This document shows positions 49,275 to 57,679 of a stretch of DNA of 64,000 nt, piece by piece (the stretch's first letter is position 1; the number at the start of each line of letters is the position of its first letter). The notes beneath the pieces are model-generated. The model did no database searches. It was not told where the DNA came from and saw only the letters and a program-made list of their open reading frames with translations. The position numbers were made by a program, and so were the translations under genes. Origin of the DNA: Betaproteobacteria bacterium (GTDB lineage Bacteria > Pseudomonadota > Gammaproteobacteria > Burkholderiales > CAIKXV01); the NCBI GenBank assembly GCA_947457885.1, contig CANGXU010000004.1:1-64000 (forward strand). The letters are read 5' to 3'.

Positions 49275-50678
49275 ATGAGCCAGAACAGCCCTGCCCCCGC
49301 CCTGCCAGACGTGTCGGTCGCCGAACGCCTCGTGGACCTCGCGCTGGCGATCGACCCGAAGACGCTGCCTGCGGCCGTACGCACTCAGGCCGAGTCGCTT
49401 CTGCTCGACGTCGCCGGCCTGTGCGTGGCGGCACGAGACACCGACTATATCCGGGCGCTCGTGGCCTCGGTCGACAGCGGCGGGCCGGCGACGGCGATCG
49501 GCCATGCCGCACGCTTCAGTGCCGAGGATGCCGCGCTGATCAACGGCACGGCCGCGCACGGCGAGGATTTCGACGACACATACGAAGGCGGCCCAGTACA
49601 CAGCGCCACGGTGATCGTGCCCGCCGTGCTCGCGGCCTGCGAACGTTTCGGGCGCGACGGGCAGTCTGCGCTCGCCGGTATCGTCGCCGGCACCGAAGCC
49701 CTGTGCCGGATGAGCCGCGTCGTGCCGAAGGCGATCCACCGCTCGGGTTTCCATCCCACCGCCATCCTCGGCACCATGGCCGCCACGCTGGCGGTATCGG
49801 TCGCGCTCGGCCTGACGCGCCGGCAGGCCGTCGATGCGCTGGGCACGGCCGGCAGCATGGCCAGCGGCATCATCGAGTACCTCGCAGAAGGTTCGTGGAC
49901 CAAGCGCCTGCATGCCGGATGGGCGGCGCAGTGCGGCGTTCGCGCCGCGCGCATCGGGCAGCAGGGGTTCTTCTCGCCGCGCACCGTGTTCGAAGGAACG
50001 CATGGTCTGTACAACGGCTTCGCACACAGCGCCGAGGGCGACTATGCCGCGCTGCTGGACGGCTTCGGCACCGAGTGGACGATGCTGTCGATCACCTTCA
50101 AGCCGTATGCCACCGGCACGATGAACCAGCCGTACATCGACTGTGCCCTGCGCCTGGCGCGCCGGGCACAGGCCGAGGGATTCAGGGCCGAGGACGTGGT
50201 CGACGTGCTGTGCGAGACCGCCGAGGGCTACGTGCATCGCCTCTGGGAGCCGCTCGCCTCCAAGCACCGGCCGGCGACCGAATACGGCGCGAAGTTCAGC
50301 GCCCCGTTCAACATCGCGGTCGGCTTCATCACGGGCGCAGCGGGTCTGGACGCCTTCACCCCGGTCACGGTACGCGACGAGCGCATCCTCGCCCTCGCTT
50401 CCAAGGTGCGCTACGTCGTCGACCCGGCGAATCCGTATCCGCGCGCCTACACCGGGCATGTCCGGTTCACGCTGACCGACGGGCGCGTGGTCGAGGAGCG
50501 CCAGCCGTTCATCCGCGGTGGCGTGCACGCCCCGCTGTCGCGCGAAGAACTCGAGTCCAAGTTCTGCGGCAATACCGCCTACGGACGGTGGAGCGACAAC
50601 GCATCTGCGCGCCTGCTGGCGGCGACGCGGTCGCTCTACGACGGGCCGGTGGAACTGTCCGCCTTCCGCCCTGACTGA
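49275..50678 (+). CDS. MmgE/PrpD family protein
   Basis: 467 residues. The family includes 2-methylcitrate dehydratase (PrpD), which makes 2-methylaconitate, and itaconyl/other hydratases. Typical stretches: TAAHGEDFDDTYEGGPVHSATV, GFHPTAILGTMAATLAVSVALG, TAGSMASGIIEYLAEGSWTKRLHAGWA and KPYATGTMNQPYIDCAL. The frame starts at 49257 (GTG), and ATG at 49275 is the conventional choice; the ribosome site is weak for both. It converges with a PrpF-type gene. Exact substrate is unknown: no prpB, prpC or acnD is present. Confidence 0.9.
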   Translation: MSQNSPAPALPDVSVAERLVDLALAIDPKTLPAAVRTQAESLLLDVAGLCVAARDTDYIRALVASVDSGGPATAIGHAARFSAEDAALINGTAAHGEDFDDTYEGGPVHSATVIVPAVLAACERFGRDGQSALAGIVAGTEALCRMSRVVPKAIHRSGFHPTAILGTMAATLAVSVALGLTRRQAVDALGTAGSMASGIIEYLAEGSWTKRLHAGWAAQCGVRAARIGQQGFFSPRTVFEGTHGLYNGFAHSAEGDYAALLDGFGTEWTMLSITFKPYATGTMNQPYIDCALRLARRAQAEGFRAEDVVDVLCETAEGYVHRLWEPLASKHRPATEYGAKFSAPFNIAVGFITGAAGLDAFTPVTVRDERILALASKVRYVVDPANPYPRAYTGHVRFTLTDGRVVEERQPFIRGGVHAPLSREELESKFCGNTAYGRWSDNASARLLAATRSLYDGPVELSAFRPD

Positions 50679-50691
50679 GGGACACCAGGGC

Positions 50692-51840
50692 TCAGTAGTA
50701 CACCTTTCCGTCGAACAGCCGGCGCGCGGTTCGATAGAACGAACCGCGCAGCGCGGACCACCGCCCAGCCTGGCACTCCACCTCGGCACCCACGGTGAGT
50801 ACACCGGAGGGCATTGCGATACGCAGTGCCCCGCCGGCAGCACCGTGGCCGCCATCGGTTCGCCGTGCGCGCCAGGCAACCGTACCCTCGATGGACGCCG
50901 CGACCGCGATGCACAGCGACGCGGTCAGCGGCAGCGCACGGTGCGGCTGTCCGTTGGACAGCATGCGCGCCGTCAGGTCGACCGCGTCGGCCACGATCGA
51001 CTCGCCCGACAGCGTATGCGCTGCCTTCGGCGGCGACACGAAGCCGACGAAAGGCACCACCGTGCGGCTGCGCGCCTCGTCGATCGTACGGGCGAGGCCC
51101 ATCGCGACCGATGCCTGCAGCCGGATCGCCGACAGGCGCTCCATCGCCACCGCATCGGCCTCGAGGTCACCGGGCATCTCGAGCCCGGACAGCCCCAGCG
51201 ACGAGGCCGCGACCAGCACGCAGGCATTGGCCGCATCGACCATCGACACCTCGACCGGCCCCAGCCCAGGCACGTCGATTCGATCCACCACGTTTCCGGT
51301 CGGCAACAGGCGGCCGGTGCTGGCGCCGCCGGGCGAAAGAAAGTCGAGGCGGATCGGGGCACCGGTCCCGGCGACGCCGGGAATCGACAGTTCGCCCGTC
51401 TCCACCGCCTGGCCGCCATGCACCGGGAACGTGGCATGGATGATCTTGTCGGTGTTCGTGTTGTAGATGCGCACCGTCGCCTGCCCATCGGCCGCCTCGA
51501 CCAGTCCTTCGTCCACCGCGAACGGCCCGACTGCCGATGACATGTTGCCGCAGTTGCCGCTGTAGTCGACATGCGCATCCTTCACCATCACCTGGGCGAA
51601 GGTGTAGTCGATGTCGGCATCGGCGCGCGCCGAGCGCGAGAGCACGCACACCTTCGACACCGACGACAGGCCGCCACCCATTCCGTCGAGCTGGCGGCCG
51701 TTGGGATCAGGCGATCCCATCGCGCGCAGGAATATCGCATTCCAGCCGCCCTGTTCGGAGGGCAGGTCCTGCCGGTGCAGCATCAGGGCCTTGCTGGTGC
51801 CGCCTCTCATGAATACGGCGGGTAGTCGATGACGATTCAT
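50692..51840 (-). CDS. PrpF-family isomerase (2-methylaconitate isomerase-like)
   Basis: 382 residues with the diaminopimelate epimerase-like fold. PrpF isomerises cis-to-trans aconitate-type acids; relatives are 4-oxalomesaconate tautomerases. Seen: PAVFMRGGTSKALMLH at the N-terminus, YSGNCGNMSSAVGPFAV with a conserved Cys, NANTDKIIHATFP and VDAANACVLVAASSL. It is convergent to the PrpD-type gene with about 13 bases between stops, so the pair may act on one acid though they are not one operon. AcnD is absent. Confidence 0.9.
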   Translation of the reverse strand: MNRHRLPAVFMRGGTSKALMLHRQDLPSEQGGWNAIFLRAMGSPDPNGRQLDGMGGGLSSVSKVCVLSRSARADADIDYTFAQVMVKDAHVDYSGNCGNMSSAVGPFAVDEGLVEAADGQATVRIYNTNTDKIIHATFPVHGGQAVETGELSIPGVAGTGAPIRLDFLSPGGASTGRLLPTGNVVDRIDVPGLGPVEVSMVDAANACVLVAASSLGLSGLEMPGDLEADAVAMERLSAIRLQASVAMGLARTIDEARSRTVVPFVGFVSPPKAAHTLSGESIVADAVDLTARMLSNGQPHRALPLTASLCIAVAASIEGTVAWRARRTDGGHGAAGGALRIAMPSGVLTVGAEVECQAGRWSALRGSFYRTARRLFDGKVYY

Positions 51841-51867
51841 CTCGGGGTCTCCACGGATCGGGGGGGG

Positions 51868-53022
51868 CTACAACAGCGGCAGCGGGCCTGGGGCACGCTG
51901 CACGCTCCATGTGCTGTCGTCCATGTGCTGGCAGGAACCGAAGCGGTAGGACGGCGCGACGCCGGGCCATGCAAACCGGGCGTCGTAGAACCACGCACAG
52001 ACCTGGCGCACGTCGACACGATACTCGACATGGCTTAGCACGGTGTAGACGCTGAACCGGCGGAATCCGGCGAACTCCGGCCGGCTCCAGGCCGTGCGCG
52101 CGAACTCGGCCCGGCCACCCTCGTCGCCAAAGCGGAATACCTGGATCCAACGGGCCTGAGCGGGCTCGGCGTACGCCGCGCTCAGCCTGGCCAGCGCCGA
52201 GCGGACGGACAGCGGCTCGACGACGCTCGGACCGCCCGGTATCGCCGCGACACTCGTCGATGCGTCGGGAGCGCCGTCGCGCGGCTCGTCCGCGGCTGCC
52301 CCGACGGGGACCGACGGCCATGTGCCGACCTTCAACCAGGCGAGGTCGAAGGCATCGCCGTGAGCCACCAGAACCTGCCAGTTGCGCGGCGAGAACGGCT
52401 GCGGAAATGCATGGACATGAGCGTCGCCGGATGGATAGTGCGACGCGATCGCTGCGCCGGCGTCCAGCGCCTCCGCTCGCCACTGCCAGAGCAGTACAAG
52501 ATAGCCCGTGGTGGCCGCGAAGGCCGCGATGGCAACCCACCGCCCGAGCATCGGCCGTCGCCACGCGACGATCACGGCAGCCGCCACGACGACAGTGATC
52601 CACAGGTCCAGCGGAAACAGCAGAGGAACCGCGTAAAGGCTTTCGGCGACCGGATACCAGGGTCGGATGCCGGACGCCGTGACCAGGTCAGCGCCGAGGT
52701 GGACCAGCAGCGCGGGCCCGGTGACGAACAGCAAGACCGGCCACTGCCTGGGGCGCCGGGCGATCCATGCGAACAGCGCGGCGAGCGCCAGCGCCAGCAC
52801 CGGCAGCACCAGCAGGGAATGCGTCCACAAGCCTGCGGACGCGAGGACGGCCAGGGGATCCCCGGCGCGGGGCAGGTGCGCGAGGTCTGGCAACACGCCG
52901 GCCACCGCGCCAGCAGACAGCCACGACGCACGGCCGACGGTACCTGCCCTGGCGCGTATCGGTTCGACCGCCAGCGCGACCAGCAGGCCGGCCAGCAGAT
53001 GCGTCAGCGGATCCAGGGGCAC
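51868..53022 (-). CDS. YdjM-like membrane-bound metal-dependent hydrolase
   Basis: About 384 residues. The start DPLTHLLAGLLVAL with Asp/His and GVLPDLAHL, WTHSLLVLPVL and LVHLGADLVT in the first half match the YdjM/DUF457 family (integral membrane proteins with His/Asp motifs, some LexA-regulated in E. coli). About eight helices in all; the second half is a soluble periplasm-facing part with YPSGDAHVHAFPQPF. GTG at 53022 follows GGGGCGA and is preferred over a TTG at 53031. A role in envelope phospholipid handling is speculative. Confidence 0.8.
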   Translation of the reverse strand: MPLDPLTHLLAGLLVALAVEPIRARAGTVGRASWLSAGAVAGVLPDLAHLPRAGDPLAVLASAGLWTHSLLVLPVLALALAALFAWIARRPRQWPVLLFVTGPALLVHLGADLVTASGIRPWYPVAESLYAVPLLFPLDLWITVVVAAAVIVAWRRPMLGRWVAIAAFAATTGYLVLLWQWRAEALDAGAAIASHYPSGDAHVHAFPQPFSPRNWQVLVAHGDAFDLAWLKVGTWPSVPVGAAADEPRDGAPDASTSVAAIPGGPSVVEPLSVRSALARLSAAYAEPAQARWIQVFRFGDEGGRAEFARTAWSRPEFAGFRRFSVYTVLSHVEYRVDVRQVCAWFYDARFAWPGVAPSYRFGSCQHMDDSTWSVQRAPGPLPLL

Positions 53023-53044
53023 TCGCCCCAAGCGGTCAGGGCGT

Positions 53045-53905
53045 TCACCGCAGTTCCTCCACCCGCACCTGCACCCGTCGCTCTTCCGCGGAGGAAGACG
53101 TGGTGCGGCCCAGCAGCACCGACTGACGGTCGCCAGAGGTCCGCACCGTCCCGCCGAGGTCTATCCATTCGCCCAGGCGGCCACGTGCGGTCGTGGAGAG
53201 TTGCTGCGTATCGACCGTCCCGTGCCCGGCTCCCTGGGCGATCGACTGCCGCTGCGGCAGGATATCGAGCATCACCTCATCGCCGGACAGGCGCACGACG
53301 ACCTGGAAACCGGTTGATGCCTCACGATACTCGATGGTGTCGATCGCCTGCAGGCCGGATGGGCCCCTTACGATCTGCCGTACCGGCACCGGGATCGACC
53401 GACCAGCCTGGATCATGGCCGGCTGTCCTTCGAGTGCCTGCACCTGCTGTATCGCCCGGTCGGTTCCGCTGCGTGCGGTTGAATAGGCCCGTACGCCCGC
53501 AGCCGCACCCGGCGGCAGACTGCCCACTGCAATGTCCGTCTGCCCCACGCCGGCCCGTACGCCGGCGACGACGCCATCGGCACCGGACGCCTGGTCGACA
53601 TCCTGACGAACGCTGATCAACAGGCGGCGCGGCATCGTGTCGATGCGCTCGAGTACCGCGCGGATCTCGGCCAGGTTCTGCGGCGTGGTGTGCACGATCA
53701 GCTGGTTCTGGATGCCGCTCACCGTGCCGGGCGCAGGCACCAGCGGGCGGATCAGCGGCACCATCTGGTCTGCCGTGCGGTAACGCAGCGGCAGGATGCC
53801 CATGACCAGCGACTGGGCCAGCGCCAGCGGTTGCATGACCAGCAGCAGCATCGCCAGGATGGCGCACCGGCTGGGAACGAGATGACCGTACCTTAGCTTT
53901 CTCAT
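53045..53905 (-). CDS. Short secretin-like exported protein (N1/NolW-type domain)
   Basis: 286 residues with a signal peptide (AILAMLLLVMQPLALAQS). The mature start VMGILPLRYRTADQMVPLIRPLV and VSGIQNQLIVHTTPQNLAEIRAVLERID are the N1/NolW repeat that secretins use. A beta-rich stretch follows (AGRSIPVPVRQ, TGFQVVVRLSGDEVMLDILPQ), but the outer-membrane secretin domain is missing. No type II, III or pilus gene is near, so it may be a stand-alone assembly piece. AGGAAGGA six bases before the ATG at 53905 decides the start. It is divergent from the NlpC/P60 gene. Confidence 0.75.
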   Translation of the reverse strand: MRKLRYGHLVPSRCAILAMLLLVMQPLALAQSLVMGILPLRYRTADQMVPLIRPLVPAPGTVSGIQNQLIVHTTPQNLAEIRAVLERIDTMPRRLLISVRQDVDQASGADGVVAGVRAGVGQTDIAVGSLPPGAAAGVRAYSTARSGTDRAIQQVQALEGQPAMIQAGRSIPVPVRQIVRGPSGLQAIDTIEYREASTGFQVVVRLSGDEVMLDILPQRQSIAQGAGHGTVDTQQLSTTARGRLGEWIDLGGTVRTSGDRQSVLLGRTTSSSAEERRVQVRVEELR

Positions 53906-54136
53906 CGCATCCTTCCTGCCGTGCTGTATCGGGCACGGCCTGAACAGAAGGCCCGGTTCATCGGGGCTGGAATTGCCATCGACGACAGGCTGTGGCATCC
54001 TGCGCCGCGTTCGGAAAGGCACAGATGGCCGAACGGCAGGTAAGGGATGTCCCGGGGGTGCAAGTTCAATCCGATAGTGCCGCAAAAATCAGACTTCTGC
54101 TTGGTAATCAAGCATCTCTGAAAGGATCTTCAGAAC

Positions 54137-54763
54137 ATGCATCTTCTCCCCGCCCGATCCGCCGGGTCTGTTGCAGGATTGTCGATCGCCCTTGCTGCAT
54201 CCCGATCGCTCGTACGCCGTAGCGTCCCGGTGCTTGCCATTGTCGCGGCCGGCGGCCTGCTGTCTCTGCAGGGCATCGACAGTGCCCGCGCGCAGGAAGT
54301 ACGCCCTGACACGATCGTCTCGGGCGGAACCGAACCGGTCACCCCGGCGCCATCGGCCGTGCAGAGTCTCGCCGACCGAGCGCTGAACTCGGCGCAGGAA
54401 ATGGCAATGCAGGCGATGGGCATGATCGGCATCCGCTACACCTTCGGGGGCCGCAACCCGGATACCGGGTTCGATTGCAGCGGTCTCGTCCGCTACGTGT
54501 TCGACCGGGTGACCGGGCGATCGCTGCCGCATAATTCGTACGAGATGGCCCGGATGGGCACCAGCGTCGGCAAGGGGGAACTGGAACCGGGCGATCTCGT
54601 GTTCTTCAATACCCGCGGCAAGCGGTACTCTCACGTCGGGATCTATGTCGGCGACGGACGATTCATCCACGCGCCCAGCCGTGGTGGCCGCGTACATATC
54701 GTGAACATGGGCGAGCGGTACTGGGTCAGCCGGTTCAACGGAGCGCGTCGCCTGGCGGGCTGA
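54137..54763 (+). CDS. NlpC/P60 family peptidoglycan peptidase
   Basis: 208 residues. After a signal segment (about 25-52) and a short linker comes the C40 peptidase domain with Cys114 (FDCSGLVRYV), His166 (RYSHVGIYVGDG) and a third polar residue His178. This group cuts D-Glu to diamino-acid bonds in cell-wall peptides in the periplasm. The start ATG lies 11 bases after AAGG. An imperfect hairpin CTGAAAGGATCTTCAG (54118-54133) puts that ribosome site in its loop. Its stop overlaps the patatin gene by 29 bases, tail to tail. Confidence 0.92.
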   Translation: MHLLPARSAGSVAGLSIALAASRSLVRRSVPVLAIVAAGGLLSLQGIDSARAQEVRPDTIVSGGTEPVTPAPSAVQSLADRALNSAQEMAMQAMGMIGIRYTFGGRNPDTGFDCSGLVRYVFDRVTGRSLPHNSYEMARMGTSVGKGELEPGDLVFFNTRGKRYSHVGIYVGDGRFIHAPSRGGRVHIVNMGERYWVSRFNGARRLAG

Positions 54764-55736
54764 GTCGCCGGGTCGCAGCCTCGATCCGGCGCCGGATCTC
54801 CGGCAGGGCGGAACGGGCTGCACGCTGCCCCTGCTCGATCGCCAGTTGCCGGCTTTCGAAATCGGTAGCGGCGATCTGCCCGATCGCGGGACGGATCACC
54901 ACGTCGGCCTCGGCCAGTTCGGAAGCCCCCAGCGCACGCCCCATGATCGTGAAGGCCTGCAGCAGGATGTCGATCGAACCGGCGATCCGTGAGTACTGCG
55001 GCTGGCTGGATATGTCGACCGCAATCACCAGTTCCGCGCCGAGCGCACGCGCAGCCCTGACCGGGATGGGATGGGTAAGGCCACCGTCCACCATCTGCCG
55101 GTCGCCGATCAGCACCGGACGAAACACGCCGGGCACCGCGCTAGATGCCCGTACCGACAGGCCGGTGTCGCCCCGGCGGTAGACGATGCCCTCGCCGGAC
55201 TGCAGGTCGGTGGCCACTGCGGCGAAGGGAATGTTCAGTTTCTCGATCGGCCGGTCCTGCACCGCCCGATTGATGAACGACTGGAGACGCTCGCCGCGCA
55301 CGAAGCCGCGGTCGGGCAGCGCAAGATCGCGTACGTCCGACTCCGCCAGTTGCCTGGCGATGCGTAGCAGGTCGGCCGATCGATAGCCGGCCGCATAGAT
55401 CGCGCCGACGACCGCGCCGGCGCTGGTGCCCGTCACGTAGTCGGGCAGGATGCCGGCCTGTTCGAGCGCCATGATCACGCCGACATGAGCGAAGCCGCGC
55501 GCAGCCCCGCCACCGAGCGCGAGCCCGATCCGCGGCGCGGTAGCGACCGGTTCGGACCGAGGCTGCTGCGGCAATCCGCCCGACGGGCGCATGGCCGGCA
55601 CCGCCGGCGGGCCGGATACCGCAGCGTCCTGGCCCGGCGAAGGCGGACGATGTGCACATCCGGCAGCCAGCAGACAGAGCGCCATGAAGCAGGCCGAAAA
55701 CCGCCTAGACAGTCCTTCAATGCGAATCTTTATCAT
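54735..55736 (-). CDS. Patatin-like phospholipase lipoprotein
   Basis: 333 residues. The N-terminus has a lipobox ending LAAGC27, so it should be a lipoprotein. The patatin domain shows the oxyanion loop LALGGGAARGFAHVG, the nucleophile GTSAGAVVG (Ser105) and the dyad Asp in VDGGLTHPIP. RssA-type bacterial patatins release fatty acids from phospholipids. ATG at 55736 (MIKIRIEG) has no ribosome site and lies next to a Fur-like box. An ATG at residue 18 is possible. The C-terminus overlaps the NlpC/P60 gene. Confidence 0.88.
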   Translation of the reverse strand: MIKIRIEGLSRRFSACFMALCLLAAGCAHRPPSPGQDAAVSGPPAVPAMRPSGGLPQQPRSEPVATAPRIGLALGGGAARGFAHVGVIMALEQAGILPDYVTGTSAGAVVGAIYAAGYRSADLLRIARQLAESDVRDLALPDRGFVRGERLQSFINRAVQDRPIEKLNIPFAAVATDLQSGEGIVYRRGDTGLSVRASSAVPGVFRPVLIGDRQMVDGGLTHPIPVRAARALGAELVIAVDISSQPQYSRIAGSIDILLQAFTIMGRALGASELAEADVVIRPAIGQIAATDFESRQLAIEQGQRAARSALPEIRRRIEAATRRLSPPGDALR

Positions 55737-55765
55737 TTACAAACGAGAATTCTTCTTGTTAAGAT
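55721..55765 (+). promoter_or_regulatory. Fur-box-like motif and promoter of fbpA
   Basis: TGCGAAT C TTTATCA (55721-55735) matches 11 of 14 arms of the Fur 7-1-7 consensus TGATAATnATTATCA. Just downstream is a promoter: -35 TTTACA (55736-55741), an 18-base gap, and -10 TAAGAT (55760-55765). On the other strand the motif touches the patatin start codon (55734-55736), so both genes could be affected. Regulation by iron is inferred. Confidence 0.55.
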
Positions 55766-55840
55766 CCTGTGACCCAGGCATCTGACCGACGCAGTTCCGC
55801 CTCCGCGTGGACCTGTCCACAGCCCGAGATCGAAAACGCC

Positions 55841-56899
55841 ATGCACTACAACCCACTGTACCGCCTGCTGACGATGCCGCTGGCGGGTGCCCTCTGCGCC
55901 GCGGCTGCCGTCCTGGCCACCGCGCCCGCCGCAGCCCAGACCGACAAGGTCCTGAACCTGTACACGGCGCGCCATTATCAGACAGACGAGGCGCTCTACA
56001 CGGGCTTCACGCGCAAGACCGGCATCAAGGTCAACCGTATCGAGGCGGGCGAGGATGCGCTGCTCGAGCGCGTACGCAGCGAGGGCCGCAACAGCCCGGC
56101 GGACATATTCATCACGGTGGACGCCGGCCGTCTCTGGCGCGCCGAACAGCTCGACCTGTTCCAGCCGCTGGACTCTCCGGTACTCAATGCGCGGATCCCG
56201 GCCCAGCTGCGCACGCCAGCAGGGACCTGGTTCGGATTTTCCACCCGTGCGCGTGTGATCGCATACAACCGCAAGACAGTGCGGCCGGAGGAAGTCGCGA
56301 CCTACGAGGACCTCGCGCATCCCCGGCTCAAGGGCCGGCTCTGCATCCGTGCCAGCAACCACGTCTACAACCTTTCGCTGATGGCCTCCATGATCGAGCG
56401 CCTGGGCGAGGCGAAGGCCGAGGAATGGGCCCGCGGCGTGGTCGCCAACCTCGCCCGCTCGCCGCGCGGCGGGGATACCGACCAGCTGCTCGGTGTCGGT
56501 GCCGGGGAATGCGATGTCGCGGTCGTCAACACGTACTACTATGTGCGGCTGATGAAGTCGGTACGCCCACAGGATCGGCAACTGATTGAACGGGTGGCGG
56601 TGTCGTTCCCCAACCAGGCATCTTCCGGTACACATGTAAATGTGTCGGGCGCAGGAATGCTTCGCGCCGCGCCGAACCCGGTGGCCGCCCGGCTTTTCCT
56701 CGAATACCTCGCCAGCGATGAAGCGCAGATCCATTTCGCAGACGGCAACAATGAGTGGCCGGTGGTCTCTTCCGCCGTCGCCCGGAATCCGGAGCTTGCC
56801 TCGCTCGGCAAGTTCAAGGCAGAGGCGTTCAACATCGGCGTGCTCGGCCGCAATCAGGCCCTCGCGCAGAAGATCCTCGACCGGGTCGGCTGGAAGTAG
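55841..56899 (+). CDS. fbpA: Ferric-iron ABC transporter, periplasmic binding protein
   Basis: 352 residues. A signal peptide ends near APAAAQTDK. The mature protein begins LNLYTARHYQTDEALYTGF, typical of FbpA/SfuA iron(III) binders, and carries the tyrosine run NTYYYVRL used for ferric ion binding. Conserved SSGTHVNVSGAGML and NEWPVVSSAV follow. The chosen ATG at 55841 gives a proper signal sequence; the frame opens earlier, at 55769, without one. The permease and ATPase genes lie downstream in other transcription units. Fur-like box upstream. Confidence 0.93.
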   Translation: MHYNPLYRLLTMPLAGALCAAAAVLATAPAAAQTDKVLNLYTARHYQTDEALYTGFTRKTGIKVNRIEAGEDALLERVRSEGRNSPADIFITVDAGRLWRAEQLDLFQPLDSPVLNARIPAQLRTPAGTWFGFSTRARVIAYNRKTVRPEEVATYEDLAHPRLKGRLCIRASNHVYNLSLMASMIERLGEAKAEEWARGVVANLARSPRGGDTDQLLGVGAGECDVAVVNTYYYVRLMKSVRPQDRQLIERVAVSFPNQASSGTHVNVSGAGMLRAAPNPVAARLFLEYLASDEAQIHFADGNNEWPVVSSAVARNPELASLGKFKAEAFNIGVLGRNQALAQKILDRVGWK

Positions 56900-56917
56900 C
56901 GTCCCTGGCAGGCGGCA

Positions 56918-57679
56918 GTGACCCGGGCCTGCGCGATCCGGCCATGGCGCAGCGCCCTGCTCTTTGCCATCGGCATCGTCCTGCCTGCCTGTACCGCGAT
57001 GGCCGCCCCGATCGCCGCGCCGGCGAGGTCGGCGGCAGCACCGGCGCCAGCGGCTGCCACGATGACGACCAGCCAGTCCGGCGCCCCGGCGCGCGCGCCG
57101 GAAATGATGGGGCTGGCGCTCGGCATGCCGATCGAGGCCGCGATCCGTGTGGTCCTGGCGATGGCGCCGCCGGGTAGCGTCACGCTGCCGGCTGTCCGGC
57201 GGGAGCCGGTCAGCATCGTGCGGATAGAGGCGCCTGCGGCATTCGCAGCCCCCGCGGCTGAAGCCACGAAAGACTCGAGCTTCTATGTGATGCTGAACAG
57301 CGCGCCGCGTATCCTGATGACCCAGTCTTCCCGCTCCAGCCATGTGCCGTTCGTGACACTGGTGGCCGGCGACCGCGACCGCAGGCTGATACGAATCGTG
57401 TTCGAGCCAGCCTTCGTCCACTGGCCCGATGGCTACGATGCGGGCCGACGCACCGCGTGGAGCCTGGCCGAACTGCTGCGCGAACGCTACGGTGTGGACG
57501 TCGAACTGACGCCGAGCGACGCGGGGCGCCGTACGCCCGCGGGAACCGGCAGCATGGGCCAGGACAACAGCGCGCGCTCAGGCTGGGTTTTGCGGGTAAG
57601 CGCCGCCCGCAAGTCGATCGTACTGTCCGACGTCAGGCTGCTGCCGGACGCGTTTGCGACCCGGCTGCAACTGGACTGA
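56918..57679 (+). CDS. Exported protein of unknown function in the iron-transport locus
   Basis: 253 residues, GTG start, 19 bases after the fbpA stop. The N-terminus is a signal segment (ALLFAIGIVLPACTAMAA) with a Cys in LPAC, so it could be a lipoprotein. An Ala/Pro-rich linker precedes a globular half with MGLALGMPIEAAIRVVL, FYVMLNSAPRILMTQ and SWAELLRERYGVDVELT-like blocks; no family is known to me. It overlaps the 3' end of fbpB by 47 bases on the other strand. Its place after fbpA hints at iron handling, but that is only context. Confidence 0.65.
   Translation: MTRACAIRPWRSALLFAIGIVLPACTAMAAPIAAPARSAAAPAPAAATMTTSQSGAPARAPEMMGLALGMPIEAAIRVVLAMAPPGSVTLPAVRREPVSIVRIEAPAAFAAPAAEATKDSSFYVMLNSAPRILMTQSSRSSHVPFVTLVAGDRDRRLIRIVFEPAFVHWPDGYDAGRRTAWSLAELLRERYGVDVELTPSDAGRRTPAGTGSMGQDNSARSGWVLRVSAARKSIVLSDVRLLPDAFATRLQLD

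Noticed and set aside
48263-50674. An 803-codon open frame on the plus strand
   Set aside because: Crosses mscS and the PrpD-type gene in wrong frames; no recognisable domain.
54118-54133. Hairpin CTGAAAGGATCTTCAG as a riboswitch or thermometer before the NlpC gene
   Set aside because: The stem is only five base pairs and leaves the ribosome site in the loop, so I cannot claim regulation.
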